Below, in pieces: positions 19,454 to 31,887 of a DNA stretch of 64,000 nt (the stretch's first letter is position 1; every line of letters begins with the position of its first letter). The DNA comes from Streptococcus sp. DD12 (GTDB taxonomy: Bacteria > Bacillota > Bacilli > Lactobacillales > Streptococcaceae): assembly GCF_001578885.1 (NCBI RefSeq), contig NZ_KQ969495.1:913123-977122 (forward strand), in the 5' to 3' direction. Made by a program: the position numbers and the translations under genes. A model generated the notes under the pieces. It was not told the DNA's origin, made no database searches, and saw only the letters and a list, made by a program, of their open reading frames with translations.

Positions 19454-21295
19454 CTATTCAGCTGATTTTTTCTTTTTTTGTGCCTTAGCACGGGCGTTTT
19501 TATCCAAGATTTGCTTACGCAAACGAATGGATTCTGGCGTCACTTCCATGTATTCATCATCATTGAGGAATTCCAAGGATTCTTCCAAGGTCAAAATGCG
19601 TGGTGTTTTAATCACCGCTGTTTGGTCCTTAGTTGCCGAACGCACATTGGTCATTTGTTTTGCTTTGGTAATATTAACGGTCAAATCGTTATCACGAGAG
19701 TTTTCACCGATAATCATTCCCTCGTAAACTTCGGTTCCCGGATTGACAAAGATTGTTCCCCGTTCTTCGATAGACATGATAGAGTAAGTTGTTGCTTTAC
19801 CTGTATCGATAGAAACCAAAGCCCCACGGTGACGACCGCCAATTTCGCCTGGAACAACTGGCAAGTATTGGTCAAAGGTGTGGTTCATGATTCCATAACC
19901 ACGTGTCATAGACAAGAATTCTGTCGAGTAGCCAATCAGACCACGTGCAGGCACCAAGAAGACCAAACGGGTTTGACCATTGCCAACGATTTGCATATCC
20001 AACATATCGCCCTTACGTTCAGACAAGGATTGAATGATAGCCCCTTGGTACTCTTCTGGGGTATCAATTTGCACACGCTCAAATGGTTCCATTTGAACAC
20101 CGTCAATCTCTTTGATAATAACTTCAGGACGTGACACTTGAAGCTCATAGCCCTCACGACGCATGGTCTCAATCAGGATTGACAAGTGCAATTCCCCACG
20201 ACCTGATACTGTCCATTTGTCTGGTGAATCTGTTGGGTCAACACGCAGGGATACGTCTGTCTGCAACTCAGCCAACAAGCGTTCTTCGACTTTACGAGAG
20301 GTAACGTATTTACCTTCACGTCCAGCAAATGGTGAGTTGTTGGCCAAGAAAGTCATTTGCAAGGTTGGCTCATCGATGTGCAAGACTGGAAGTGGTTCCA
20401 CAGCATCAGTTGGTGTGATGGTTTCACCGACAAAGATGTCTTCCATACCAGAAACGGCAATCAAATCACCCGCCTTAGCTTCATCGATTTCACGGCGTTC
20501 TAGGCCAAAGAAACCAAAGAGTTTGGTTACACGGAAGTTCTTAGTGGTCCCGTCAAGTTTAGACAGGGTAACTTGGTCACCAACCTTGATAGTCCCACGA
20601 AAGACGCGCCCGATACCGATACGACCGACGAAATCATTGTAGTCCAAAAGTGACACTTGGAACTGCAAAGGTTCATCAGAATTGTCAATCGGTGCTGGAA
20701 TATGGTCAATGATGGTATCAAAGACTGGTGCCATGGTGTGTTCTTGATCAGCTGGGTCATCAGAAAGAGATGATGTTCCATTGATGGCTGACGCATAAAC
20801 GACTGGGAAATCCAATTGGTCATCATCGGCACCAAGTTCGATGAAGAGTTCTAAGACTTCATCAACGACTTCAGCTGGTCGTGCAGACGGTTTATCAATT
20901 TTATTAACAACCACGATTGGGACAAGGTCTTGTTCCAAAGCTTTTTTCAAAACAAAACGGGTTTGTGGCATGGTTCCTTCGTAAGCATCCACTACCAAGA
21001 CAACCCCGTCAACCATTTTCATGATCCGCTCAACTTCTCCACCAAAGTCCGCGTGTCCAGGTGTGTCCATGATATTGATGCGTGTCCCATTATAAGCGAC
21101 CGCTGTGTTTTTAGCCAAGATGGTAATTCCACGTTCTTTTTCAAGGTCGTTGGAATCCATTGCACGCTCTTGCAGTTCTTTACGTTCATCCAGCGTATGT
21201 GATTGTTTGAGCAACTCATCCACCAAGGTTGTTTTCCCATGGTCGACGTGGGCAATAATCGCAACGTTACGGATATCTTCTCTTAGTTTGGTCAT
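19454..21295 (-). CDS. typA: Ribosome-associated GTPase TypA/BipA
   Basis: A 613-residue translational GTPase related to EF-G that assists ribosome assembly under stress and cold. The G1 motif [14 protein letters not shown] (about 15), switch-[17 protein letters not shown] and G4 [10 protein letters not shown] are visible. The BipA-specific C-terminal part follows ([32 protein letters not shown]). Start codon and length match the family. Confidence 0.98.
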   Translation of the reverse strand: MTKLREDIRNVAIIAHVDHGKTTLVDELLKQSHTLDERKELQERAMDSNDLEKERGITILAKNTAVAYNGTRINIMDTPGHADFGGEVERIMKMVDGVVLVVDAYEGTMPQTRFVLKKALEQDLVPIVVVNKIDKPSARPAEVVDEVLELFIELGADDDQLDFPVVYASAINGTSSLSDDPADQEHTMAPVFDTIIDHIPAPIDNSDEPLQFQVSLLDYNDFVGRIGIGRVFRGTIKVGDQVTLSKLDGTTKNFRVTKLFGFFGLERREIDEAKAGDLIAVSGMEDIFVGETITPTDAVEPLPVLHIDEPTLQMTFLANNSPFAGREGKYVTSRKVEERLLAELQTDVSLRVDPTDSPDKWTVSGRGELHLSILIETMRREGYELQVSRPEVIIKEIDGVQMEPFERVQIDTPEEYQGAIIQSLSERKGDMLDMQIVGNGQTRLVFLVPARGLIGYSTEFLSMTRGYGIMNHTFDQYLPVVPGEIGGRHRGALVSIDTGKATTYSIMSIEERGTIFVNPGTEVYEGMIIGENSRDNDLTVNITKAKQMTNVRSATKDQTAVIKTPRILTLEESLEFLNDDEYMEVTPESIRLRKQILDKNARAKAQKKKKSAE

Positions 21296-21471
21296 GTTTT
21301 CCTCTTATCTTTAAATGATTCGCCTACAAGTATATCACAATTGTTGGCAAAAAAAAGGACTGACCGACGTGTAACCGTTTTATAGCATGGAATCTTTTTC
21401 AGCCTAAAAAAGAAGGAAGCTTTTACCAGCTAAAATATGATACAATGAAAGCACCTTCAAAAGGAGAACTG

Positions 21472-21699
21472 ATGACACCACTTAAGAAAAAAACTGCACT
21501 CGTCTACGGCCTTGCCGGTATCGTTACTTCTTGGTTATCTCCCCTGATTGCCATGACTTTAGGCTTCATTGGCCTGATACTGAGTCTTGTTTATCACAAG
21601 ACCTCACCTTATTCTTATCGCATGGATGCCCTGATTAGCGCCCTTGCTATCCTAGCAGGCCTCGCGTGGTATCTGATTCCTAGTTTTTTAGCTTCCTAA
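21472..21699 (+). CDS. Small two-helix membrane protein
   Basis: A 75-residue protein of unknown function with three short hydrophobic stretches (about 10-23, 25-40, 52-70) separated by basic or polar turns. The ATG at 21472 (MTPLKKKTALV) is chosen because AAGGAG lies at 21461-21466. An upstream in-frame ATG at 21445 overlaps a likely -10 (TATGAT/TACAAT region 21435-21445). It ends 9 nt before tehB, so the two form an operon. I do not recognise the family with confidence. Confidence 0.7.
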   Translation: MTPLKKKTALVYGLAGIVTSWLSPLIAMTLGFIGLILSLVYHKTSPYSYRMDALISALAILAGLAWYLIPSFLAS

Positions 21700-21708
21700 G
21701 GAGACTCT

Positions 21709-22590
21709 ATGACAACATCCATCACTACCGATAAACTCGTGGCCTACAAGGTTATGCCTACCTGGGACAAGGCCACTGTTCCAGACTTGGTTCTCAACCA
21801 GCACAATACCATGGAAGGAACCTGGGCTAAACTCACGATTTTAGCCGGTCAATTACGCTTTTCTGAACTGACCGAATCTGGTGAAACCCTTTCAGAAACA
21901 GTCTTTACCCCTGAAACACCTACCCCATTTGTCTCACCACAAGCTTGGCACAAGGTAGCCCTCTTGACGGACGATAGTCAATTTTACATCACTTTTTACT
22001 GCCAACCTGAAGACTATTTTTCTAAAAAATACAATCTCGGTAAAACCCACTCGGAAGTCCTCGCTGCAGCACCGCTCTGGGAAAGCGGAAAGGTCTTGGA
22101 CCTAGGGGCAGGCTCTGGCCGAAATAGCCTTTATTTAGCTCAGCAGGGCCACCAAGTCACCGCACTGGACCGCAACCCTCAAGGGCTGGCTCTTATTGAT
22201 GACATAGCTGAGCAAGAACAACTGGATGTCACCACAGGCCTCTATGACATCAATCAAGCCAAACTTACTGACGACTACAATGTTATCATCTCGACTGTCG
22301 TCCTGATGTTTTTACAGGCCGAGCGCATTCCTGATGTTATCACAGATATGCAAAATCATACCCTTCCTGGTGGTTACAACCTCATCGTTTGTGCCATGAG
22401 CACGGATGCCTACCCTTGCAACCTGCCTTTCTTTGGGTTTACCTTTTCAGAGGGTGAATTAGCAGACTACTATAAAGACTGGGAAGTCATCACCTACAAC
22501 GAAAACCTGGGACATCTCCATAAACGAGATGCCAATGGCAATCCTATCGCTTTGCAATTTGCAACCCTACTCGCTCGAAAACCCCTTTGA
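21709..22590 (+). CDS. tehB: SAM-dependent methyltransferase, TehB family
   Basis: A 293-residue protein with two parts. The N-terminal beta-rich TehB domain (about 1-95) includes WDKATVPDLVLNQHNT and EGTWAKLTI. The class I methyltransferase domain that follows has SAM-binding motif LDLGAGSGRNSLYLAQQGHQV (about 126-145, quoted region only partly conserved) and TALDRN. TehB proteins methylate tellurite or selenite in vitro; the natural substrate is unknown. It is preceded by AAGGAGA and co-transcribed with the small membrane gene upstream. Confidence 0.9.
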   Translation: MTTSITTDKLVAYKVMPTWDKATVPDLVLNQHNTMEGTWAKLTILAGQLRFSELTESGETLSETVFTPETPTPFVSPQAWHKVALLTDDSQFYITFYCQPEDYFSKKYNLGKTHSEVLAAAPLWESGKVLDLGAGSGRNSLYLAQQGHQVTALDRNPQGLALIDDIAEQEQLDVTTGLYDINQAKLTDDYNVIISTVVLMFLQAERIPDVITDMQNHTLPGGYNLIVCAMSTDAYPCNLPFFGFTFSEGELADYYKDWEVITYNENLGHLHKRDANGNPIALQFATLLARKPL

Positions 22591-22657
22591 AATCAAGCAA
22601 GGTAAAAACAAGCAAAGGGCAACCTAGGTGAGCTTTTAGTACTGTGATAAACTGATT

Positions 22658-22690
22658 TTAGTGGTCGTTCTACAAGGCTTGACCACTAAA
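22658..22690 (+). terminator. Hairpin, possible terminator of tehB
   Basis: TTTAGTGGTC (22658-22667) pairs perfectly with GACCACTAAA (22681-22690) over a 14-nt loop. The T run is poor, so termination is uncertain. Confidence 0.4.
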
Positions 22691-22720
22691 AAACACTGCC
22701 AGTTAAGCGAGCAAGCATCA

Positions 22721-22855
22721 AACTTTTCGCCATGAAAAAACGCTTGAAACAGTGACGTTTCAAGCGTTTGGCAACTTTAAGACCCTAGGCTCACAGTTAA
22801 GCGAGGCAATCAAGCAGACCTTGCTCCCTTTCCTCCCTCACCTAAGGGAAGGGTT
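22721..22855 (+). repeat. Structured intergenic element, diverged copy
   Basis: The 135-nt segment has the same order of parts as the two copies at 39833 and 40106. An outer stem (AACTTTTC with GAAGGGTT, two G-T pairs) encloses a 10-bp hairpin CGCTTGAAAC/GTTTCAAGCG. A weaker AACT..AAG/CT..AGTT hairpin with a CCTAGG loop and a CAAG/CTTG hairpin follow. Conserved single-stranded CTCACCTAAGGGAAG and trailing AAGATTTT match the other copies. Sequence identity is low but the fold is kept. Drawn on + because the wobble pairs work only there as RNA. Confidence 0.65.
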
Positions 22856-22878
22856 AAAAAGATTTTATCAGCAAATTT

Positions 22879-22909
22879 AAATGTCTGAGACAGGAGTCTC
22901 AGACATTTT
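22879..22909 (-). terminator. Terminator of the ATP synthase operon
   Basis: An 11-bp perfect stem (22881-22891 with 22896-22906) and a 4-nt loop with A/T runs on both sides, next to the atpC stop codon. Confidence 0.9.
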
Positions 22910-22911
22910 TC

Positions 22912-23337
22912 TTAGCGTGATGAGGCTACGCGGATACGGTTCATGGCGCGTTTAAGTGCCACTTCCGCCCGTTTAACTTCATCGATATTATCTTCTTGAT
23001 GTGCGCGTGCTTCTTCTAGTTTCGCCTCCGCACGTTGTTTGGCCCTTTCGGCCCGGCTGACATCAATGTCGCGGTCTCTCTCGGCAGAGTCTGCAATGAT
23101 TGAAACCACATTGTCTTTGACCTCGATAATGCCACCATTAACTGCGATATAATCCATGTGACTATCATCATCAATCCGACGCACATGGACCTCGTTAACG
23201 TCTAAGGGGGCAATCAAGTTCACATGGCCTGGCAAAATCCCGATTTCACCTGCCAAGGTATCAGCCTGAACAAACTTTGCATGGTGATTGTAGCGTTCAC
23301 CGTCAGGTGTCACGACACGAACCGTCATTTCTGCCAT
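22912..23337 (-). CDS. atpC: ATP synthase epsilon subunit
   Basis: A 141-residue F1 subunit that couples the gamma stalk to the c-ring and can inhibit ATP hydrolysis. The N-terminal beta-sandwich ([31 protein letters not shown]) and the C-terminal helical hairpin with [16 protein letters not shown] are present. ATG at 23337 is preferred because GAGGTGA is 4 nt before it. The adjacent ATG at 23340 would be 1 nt from that site. It lies 12 nt after atpD as the last gene of the operon. Confidence 0.96.
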   Translation of the reverse strand: MAEMTVRVVTPDGERYNHHAKFVQADTLAGEIGILPGHVNLIAPLDVNEVHVRRIDDDSHMDYIAVNGGIIEVKDNVVSIIADSAERDRDIDVSRAERAKQRAEAKLEEARAHQEDNIDEVKRAEVALKRAMNRIRVASSR

Positions 23338-23349
23338 CATCTCACCTCG

Positions 23350-25648
<2,299 letters not shown>

Positions 25649-25662
25649 TGACGACCTCCCTC

Positions 25663-27171
<1,509 letters not shown>

Positions 27172-27183
27172 TCACACCACTTT

Positions 27184-27720
27184 CTATTTTAATTTGGTTT
27201 TTAAGTCTTGTAATTGACTCCGAATACTCGTGTCAATGACTTGATTTTTTGCATTGATGACAAATCCACCAATGAGGGTCTTATCCACACTTTCGACCAA
27301 ATCCCCTGAAGCAATACCAAAGCGTGATTTTGCTAAGGACAAGAGTTTCTCTTTTTGGTCCTCTCGTAAAGGGGTTGCTGTTTTCACTAAGACTGGGTAG
27401 TGTCCTGTCTCTTGAGCCAAGAGGGCTAAGCTAGCCTCTAAAATCGCTTCAAGGTCCGCTTCACGGTTGTTTTGACCGATAATGGTCAAAAAGCGTTGCA
27501 ACTCGGTTGAGCAGGGCTCTGCCAGAAAGCCAAGAAGTTTACTGGCCTGTTCCTTAGTGATATTGGCTTGACGCAAGTAAGTTGCCAAGTCAGTTTCCGC
27601 CATAACAGCTAAAAGCGCTTCAATCTCATCGTGGATTGTCTGGGTTTGGTTATGGTCAATAGCGACCTCGACCAAACTCTTGGCATATTGCGCAAGGAGC
27701 GCTTCTTTTTTCTTGTCCAT
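27184..27720 (-). CDS. atpH: ATP synthase delta subunit
   Basis: The 178-residue stator subunit joins the F1 head to the b dimer. The N-terminal helical bundle begins ALLAQYAKSLVEVA. The C-terminal DKTLIGGFVINAKNQVIDTSIRSQL is the family signature. It overlaps the atpF stop by one base. Confidence 0.97.
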   Translation of the reverse strand: MDKKKEALLAQYAKSLVEVAIDHNQTQTIHDEIEALLAVMAETDLATYLRQANITKEQASKLLGFLAEPCSTELQRFLTIIGQNNREADLEAILEASLALLAQETGHYPVLVKTATPLREDQKEKLLSLAKSRFGIASGDLVESVDKTLIGGFVINAKNQVIDTSIRSQLQDLKTKLK

Positions 27721-28229
27721 TAGGCATCTCCTAATTGATCCAAGTAGCGGTCAACCAAATCTTGTTTGGCTTTGTCGTCAAGTTCTTTGGCGAGAATTTT
27801 TTCCGCTAGGCGCACGGTCAAGTCAGCCACGTCACCTTTGACACTAGATACCGCTTCTTGCTTACTTTGAGCAATATCTTGTTGTGCTTTTTCTTTTAGG
27901 CGGTTGGCTTCTTCATGAGCATTGGCAATAATCTTATCCCCATGGGCCTTTCCGGTTTCATGCGCATTGTCAATGATTTTACCAGCTTCATCCTTAGCCT
28001 CTACCAATTCCTTCTGACGACGGTCAGCCAGGCTTTGAGCTTGAATCCGAGATTCTTCGGCTGAGGTGATGTCATCTGAAATCTTTTGGGCACGTGCTTC
28101 GAAAATAGCTGTGATTTGAGACCAAGCAAACTTTTTAATCAAAAAGAGCAACACGACAAAGGCGCCGGTCACAATGATAAAGTTTCCAATAACGGTCCCA
28201 AGTCCTGACGCTTCTAATGTTGGTAACAT
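27720..28229 (-). CDS. atpF: ATP synthase b subunit
   Basis: A 169-residue F0 stator subunit with one N-terminal TM helix (about 15-36, FIIVTGAFVVLLFLI). A long charged Ala/Glu/Lys-rich amphipathic helix follows and dimerises. Length and pattern fit AtpF. It lies 14 nt after atpB and touches atpH. Confidence 0.96.
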   Translation of the reverse strand: MLPTLEASGLGTVIGNFIIVTGAFVVLLFLIKKFAWSQITAIFEARAQKISDDITSAEESRIQAQSLADRRQKELVEAKDEAGKIIDNAHETGKAHGDKIIANAHEEANRLKEKAQQDIAQSKQEAVSSVKGDVADLTVRLAEKILAKELDDKAKQDLVDRYLDQLGDA

Positions 28230-28243
28230 AGGTTTGTCCTTTC

Positions 28244-28957
28244 TTAGTCCTCTTCTTCTTTAATCTTGCCCCCCAAATAGGTGGATGTCAACAGGATGAA
28301 TACATAGGCCTGCAGACAGGAGATAAACATAGAAAATGCCACCCATAGCAAGAGGAATATAAAGGCAAATGGTGTTGCCAAAATACTGGTTCGAGCGAAT
28401 ACCAAGAGCAAGCCCACCAAGAGTTCACCCGCATAGATATTTCCGTAGAGACGAAAGGCTAGTGAGATGATATTGGTGAATTCTTCCATGATATTGAGTG
28501 GTGTCATCCCGATAGGGGTAACAAACTCTTTGAAGTAGCCCTTGAACCCATTTTCACGAATCGCAATCGCTTGGGTACAGATGGACATAATAATCGCAAG
28601 GCCAATATCAAAGAACATATTAGCCGTCGGTGACGTCCAGAGGTTCTCACCACTTGGAGACGTCAACTTGGTTATCAGTCCAATATTATTGGCTACCAAA
28701 AGCAAGGCAAAGACACTAAAGTAGAGGAGGAGGTATTTTTTGGCGTACTTTTCGCCTAAGTTGTCCTTGATGAGACCATAAACAAAGTCATAGACCCACT
28801 CCAAGACATTTTGTTTCCCCTTAGGCTTGAGCGTCATGTGACGTGAAGCCAGATAAACAAAGATAAAGACAAGAAATACCGTCAGGGCAGACATCCATAA
28901 CAAGGTCAGGTCAAAGGTCACAGGACCAATGGTTACACTTGGAAAAGTTTCTTCCAA
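28244..28957 (-). CDS. atpB: ATP synthase a subunit
   Basis: The 237-residue F0 membrane subunit forms the proton half-channels. The essential arginine is in SLAFRLYGNIYAGELLVGLL near 170, with several flanking TM helices. It follows atpE (c before a), the gene order typical of streptococci. Confidence 0.97.
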   Translation of the reverse strand: MEETFPSVTIGPVTFDLTLLWMSALTVFLVFIFVYLASRHMTLKPKGKQNVLEWVYDFVYGLIKDNLGEKYAKKYLLLYFSVFALLLVANNIGLITKLTSPSGENLWTSPTANMFFDIGLAIIMSICTQAIAIRENGFKGYFKEFVTPIGMTPLNIMEEFTNIISLAFRLYGNIYAGELLVGLLLVFARTSILATPFAFIFLLLWVAFSMFISCLQAYVFILLTSTYLGGKIKEEED

Positions 28958-28993
28958 CTTTCGTCCACCTTCTTTCTAAATGGGTCTGAGCCT

Positions 28994-29194
28994 TTATTTG
29001 ACGAAGAATGTAAAGGCAAATGTCACAAAGAAGGTTCCTTCAATGAAACCAACCCCTAAGAAGATCATGGTACGGAGTTTATTGAACAACTCAGGTTGAC
29101 GTGCTGCAGCTTTCATGAAACTACCTACCAAGATACCTTCACCGATAGATACACCCATACAGGCAATACCGAGTGCCAAAATTGCAAAATTCAT
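28994..29194 (-). CDS. atpE: ATP synthase c subunit
   Basis: The 66-residue proteolipid has two TM helices joined by the polar loop AAARQPEL. The proton-binding carboxylate is E52 in GFIEGTFFV, and a second acidic residue, E19 (SIGEG), occurs in helix 1 as in other streptococci. It is the first gene of the operon, translated from a strong AAAGGAGAA site. Confidence 0.98.
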   Translation of the reverse strand: MNFAILALGIACMGVSIGEGILVGSFMKAAARQPELFNKLRTMIFLGVGFIEGTFFVTFAFTFFVK

Positions 29195-29227
29195 TGTGAA
29201 TTCTCCTTTTAATTTTTTTACCCTGTT

Positions 29228-29256
29228 ATTTTAGTCCTATTTTCAGCAAAAGTCAA
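29228..29256 (-). promoter_or_regulatory. Promoter of the ATP synthase operon
   Basis: On the minus strand TTGACT (29256-29251), a 17-nt spacer and TAAAAT (29233-29228), about 35 nt before atpE. No additional operator was recognised between here and metK. Confidence 0.8.
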
Positions 29257-29411
29257 CGCTACATAAAAGGGAAGTAGGCAATTTGACAGAAAATGCAAAG
29301 TTTTCTGAATTTTTCAAAAAAATTACCAACCCCTTTCCACTCCTTTAATATAGAAACCTTGACGAAGGGGTGATTTTCCTAGCGACACCCCCTCTAGTGA
29401 CTTGCTACCCA

Positions 29412-29443
29412 TAAAAAAAAAGGCTGGGACTTTATCCCAACCT
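29412..29443 (-). terminator. Terminator of metK
   Basis: Stem AGGCTGGGA (29421-29429) with TCCCAACCT (29435-29443), one wobble pair, followed on the minus strand by nine T. Confidence 0.9.
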
Positions 29444-29462
29444 CCTGTGACAGGTGTTTTGT

Positions 29463-30656
29463 TTAATCTGCTAGAGCAGTTTGAAGGGCTGCCACCTTGT
29501 CCAAACGCTCCCATGGCAGGTCGATGTCTGTTCGACCGACATGTCCGTAGGCTGCGGTTTGTTTATAAATAGGGCGTTTGAGGTCCAGCATTTGAATAAT
29601 ACCCGCTGGGCGCAGGTCAAAGACCTGACGAATGGCCTTGACCAATTCACCCTCACTAACGGTTCCTGTGCCAAAGGTATCAACACGGACAGAGACAGGG
29701 TGAGCCACACCGATGGCATAGGCTAACTGCACTTCGGCTTTCTTGGCCAGACCTGCTGCAACGATGGTTTTAGCAATGTAGCGTGCGGCATAAGAGGCAG
29801 AACGGTCCACCTTAGTGGCATCTTTTCCAGAAAAGGCACCCCCACCATGGCGGGCATAGCCACCATAGGTATCGACAATAATCTTGCGACCTGTCAGTCC
29901 TGAATCCCCTTGAGGCCCCCCAATGACAAAGCGACCTGTTGGATTGATAAAGAACTTGGTTTGGTCGTCTAAATACTTGGCTGGAATAACCTGACGAATG
30001 ACTTGTTCAATCACATCCTGACGAATCTGTTCTTGACCAACTTCTGGGTCGTGCTGCGTGGAAATAACGACAGTATCGACACGAACAGGACGGTCGTCCT
30101 CATCATATTCTACCGTTACTTGCGATTTAGCATCTGGACGCAGATAGCTAATCTGTCCTGATTTACGCAACTCTGCCAGACGTTTAACCAGTTGGTGACT
30201 CAGCGCAATGGGAAGTGGCAGGTATTCTGGTGTCTCATCAGTGGCAAAGCCAAACATAAGCCCTTGGTCACCTGCCCCAATCAGATCCAGTGGATCTTGA
30301 TCGGCATCCCCACGAACTTCCAGAGCTTCATTGACCCCTTGAGCAATGTCGGGAGATTGTTCCACTAAGGATGGGTGTACCCCAACGGTTTCTGCTGAAA
30401 AGCCATAGGCCGTATCGGTATAGCCGATGTCTGCAATGGTGTCACGCACCACTCGGTTGATATCCACATAGGCCGTGGTCGAAATTTCGCCAAAGACATG
30501 GACCGACCCAGTGTAAACGGCTGTTTCAGCCGCCACATGGGCATCTGGATCCTGTTCTAAAATAGCATCCAAAATTGCATCTGAAATCTGGTCAGCAATC
30601 TTATCTGGATGCCCTTCGGATACGGATTCGGAAGTGAAAAGTTTACGTTCTGACAT
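29463..30656 (-). CDS. metK: S-adenosylmethionine synthetase
   Basis: The 397-residue enzyme makes SAM from methionine and ATP. Hallmarks are [17 protein letters not shown] near the N-terminus, [10 protein letters not shown] (about 117), and the P-loop [17 protein letters not shown] near 265. It is monocistronic, preceded by an SMK-box riboswitch and followed by a strong terminator. The SAM it makes is the substrate of the DUF62 hydrolase elsewhere in this window. Confidence 0.99.
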   Translation of the reverse strand: MSERKLFTSESVSEGHPDKIADQISDAILDAILEQDPDAHVAAETAVYTGSVHVFGEISTTAYVDINRVVRDTIADIGYTDTAYGFSAETVGVHPSLVEQSPDIAQGVNEALEVRGDADQDPLDLIGAGDQGLMFGFATDETPEYLPLPIALSHQLVKRLAELRKSGQISYLRPDAKSQVTVEYDEDDRPVRVDTVVISTQHDPEVGQEQIRQDVIEQVIRQVIPAKYLDDQTKFFINPTGRFVIGGPQGDSGLTGRKIIVDTYGGYARHGGGAFSGKDATKVDRSASYAARYIAKTIVAAGLAKKAEVQLAYAIGVAHPVSVRVDTFGTGTVSEGELVKAIRQVFDLRPAGIIQMLDLKRPIYKQTAAYGHVGRTDIDLPWERLDKVAALQTALAD

Positions 30657-30770
30657 ATAATGTCCCCCTTAAAAAGTTTTAACAGACCCGGGTCTGTTTG
30701 ACGTTACTAGGTTACAAAGCACTGATCTGTCCTTGGGACAAACCACCTTTTCGGGACTTAATAACAGGAC
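30657..30770 (-). promoter_or_regulatory. SMK-box (SAM-III) riboswitch of metK
   Basis: The minus-strand leader contains the SMK core. AAGTCCCGAAAAGG (30760-30747), a GTCC/GGAC hairpin followed by AGATC, and GCTTTGTAACC come in the order seen in Lactobacillales metK leaders. The Shine-Dalgarno AAGGGGGACA (30670-30661) is complementary to the upstream GTCCC, so SAM binding would hide the ribosome-binding site. An extra hairpin (AACAGACCCGGGTCTGTT, palindromic, about 30679-30696) is inserted before the Shine-Dalgarno. Confidence 0.9.
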
Positions 30771-30772
30771 TC

Positions 30773-30781
30773 ATTATACCA
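30773..30781 (-). promoter_or_regulatory. Extended -10 promoter of metK
   Basis: TGGTATAAT on the minus strand, hexamer 30778-30773, placing the start of transcription just before the SMK core. Confidence 0.65.
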
Positions 30782-30869
30782 TAAAAATAGGCGCTCCTGC
30801 TTTTTCTTTTATAGAAATCCCCTATGTCTGTGATAGGTTTTTCCAATCACCCTCCGCCTAGCGAACTTG

Positions 30870-30878
30870 TGATATACT
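30870..30878 (+). promoter_or_regulatory. Extended -10 promoter of birA, near-leaderless
   Basis: TGATATACT (TG-N-TATACT), hexamer 30873-30878. Only GAGAGT separates it from the ATG at 30885, so the mRNA should begin at the start codon. Confidence 0.6.
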
Positions 30879-30884
30879 GAGAGT

Positions 30885-31814
30885 ATGAAAACATACGAGA
30901 AAATTTATAACTTATTAAAAGAAGAAAAGGACTGGGTAAGTGGGGAGCGCTTGTCCCAGCAATTAGGCCTTTCTCGGACTTCCATATGGAAAGGTATCCA
31001 ACGCTTAGAAAAAGAAGGGGTTAGCATTGACTCCGTCAAGAAAAAAGGCTACCGTATCGCTTCCGGAGACTTGCTTATCCCTCAGCAATTAAGTCAGGAG
31101 CTGGGCATTCCCGTCAGCCTCAAGACCGATAGCCAATCGACGCAGACCGATGCCAAGACAGACTACCTCACAGATGACAAGCACCTCTATCTGGCGCCTA
31201 GTCAAGCCGCAGCGGTTGGTCGTTTCGGCCGACCTTTCTTTGCCCCCAAGCAAGGCGGCATCTACCTCAGTTATCGTTTTCGGCCCTTCTGCCCTCTAGA
31301 GGACCTGCCCAACTACACCCTGCTGGCGGCAGCTAGCGTGGTTTTAGCTATCAAAGCCTTGACAGGCAAGAACCCACAAATCAAGTGGGTCAATGACATC
31401 TATCTTGATGGCAAAAAAATTGCTGGCATTTTAACCGAGAGCCAGTTGGACATGGAGACAGGGCTGGTGGGTCAAGTCATCATCGGTATGGGCCTCAACT
31501 TTCACATCACAGACTTTCCAAAGGAAATTGCAGACAAGGCTGGCAGCCTCTTTACCCAAACGCCTCCTATCAGCCGACAAGACTTGATTGCCAAAATTGG
31601 ACATATTTTCAAAGAAACCCCTGAAGCTGTCCTCCTTGACACCTACCAAAGCCATTCCCTCGTCATCGGAAAAACCGTCAGTTTTACCCAAAACGGCCAA
31701 AGCTATCAAGGCCTAGCCAGCAGTATCGACCAAGCAGGTATTCTGACCGTTCAGTTGGACAATGGCGAAAGCATGGCGCTTAACAGTGGCGAAATCTCGC
31801 TGAGCGATTGGTGA
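30885..31814 (+). CDS. birA: Biotin operon repressor / biotin-protein ligase
   Basis: The 309-residue bifunctional protein attaches biotin to carboxylases and, as biotinyl-AMP complex, represses biotin genes. An N-terminal winged-helix domain (about 1-62; SGERLSQQLGLSRTSIWKGIQRL) is joined to the ligase domain. That domain has GRFGRPFFAPKQGGIYLSY, the KWVNDIYLDGKKIAGILTE catalytic segment and a C-terminal SH3-like part. The biotin-binding loop normally reads GRGRxGRxW; here it is VGRFGRPF, still a plausible variant. A likely target is the operator before bioY at 39143. No ribosome-binding site precedes it. Confidence 0.95.
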   Translation: MKTYEKIYNLLKEEKDWVSGERLSQQLGLSRTSIWKGIQRLEKEGVSIDSVKKKGYRIASGDLLIPQQLSQELGIPVSLKTDSQSTQTDAKTDYLTDDKHLYLAPSQAAAVGRFGRPFFAPKQGGIYLSYRFRPFCPLEDLPNYTLLAAASVVLAIKALTGKNPQIKWVNDIYLDGKKIAGILTESQLDMETGLVGQVIIGMGLNFHITDFPKEIADKAGSLFTQTPPISRQDLIAKIGHIFKETPEAVLLDTYQSHSLVIGKTVSFTQNGQSYQGLASSIDQAGILTVQLDNGESMALNSGEISLSDW

Positions 31815-31827
31815 AAGAAACACAAAT

Positions 31828-31860
31828 ACCCCCGACAAGGACACCTTGCCGGGGGTTTGT
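31828..31860. terminator. Terminator between birA and the lipase-like gene
   Basis: ACCCCCG (31828-31834) pairs with CGGGGGT (31850-31856) with CAAGG/CCTTG inside, then TTTGTTT. It can serve both convergent genes. Confidence 0.8.
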
Positions 31861-31887
31861 TTCTACTGATACAGTCACCTATTTATT

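Larger units (their letters stand above)
22591..22911. other. Intergenic region holding a third copy of the structured repeat
   Basis: This 321-bp gap between the convergent tehB and atpC has no credible ORF. It contains a 10-bp hairpin at 22658-22690 that may end tehB transcripts. The diverged structured element follows at 22721-22855, and then the atpC terminator. No gene-like sequence was found. Confidence 0.8.

Noticed and set aside
19478..20134. 218-residue + strand ORF opposite typA
   Set aside because: An antisense shadow of a highly conserved gene with biased codon use.
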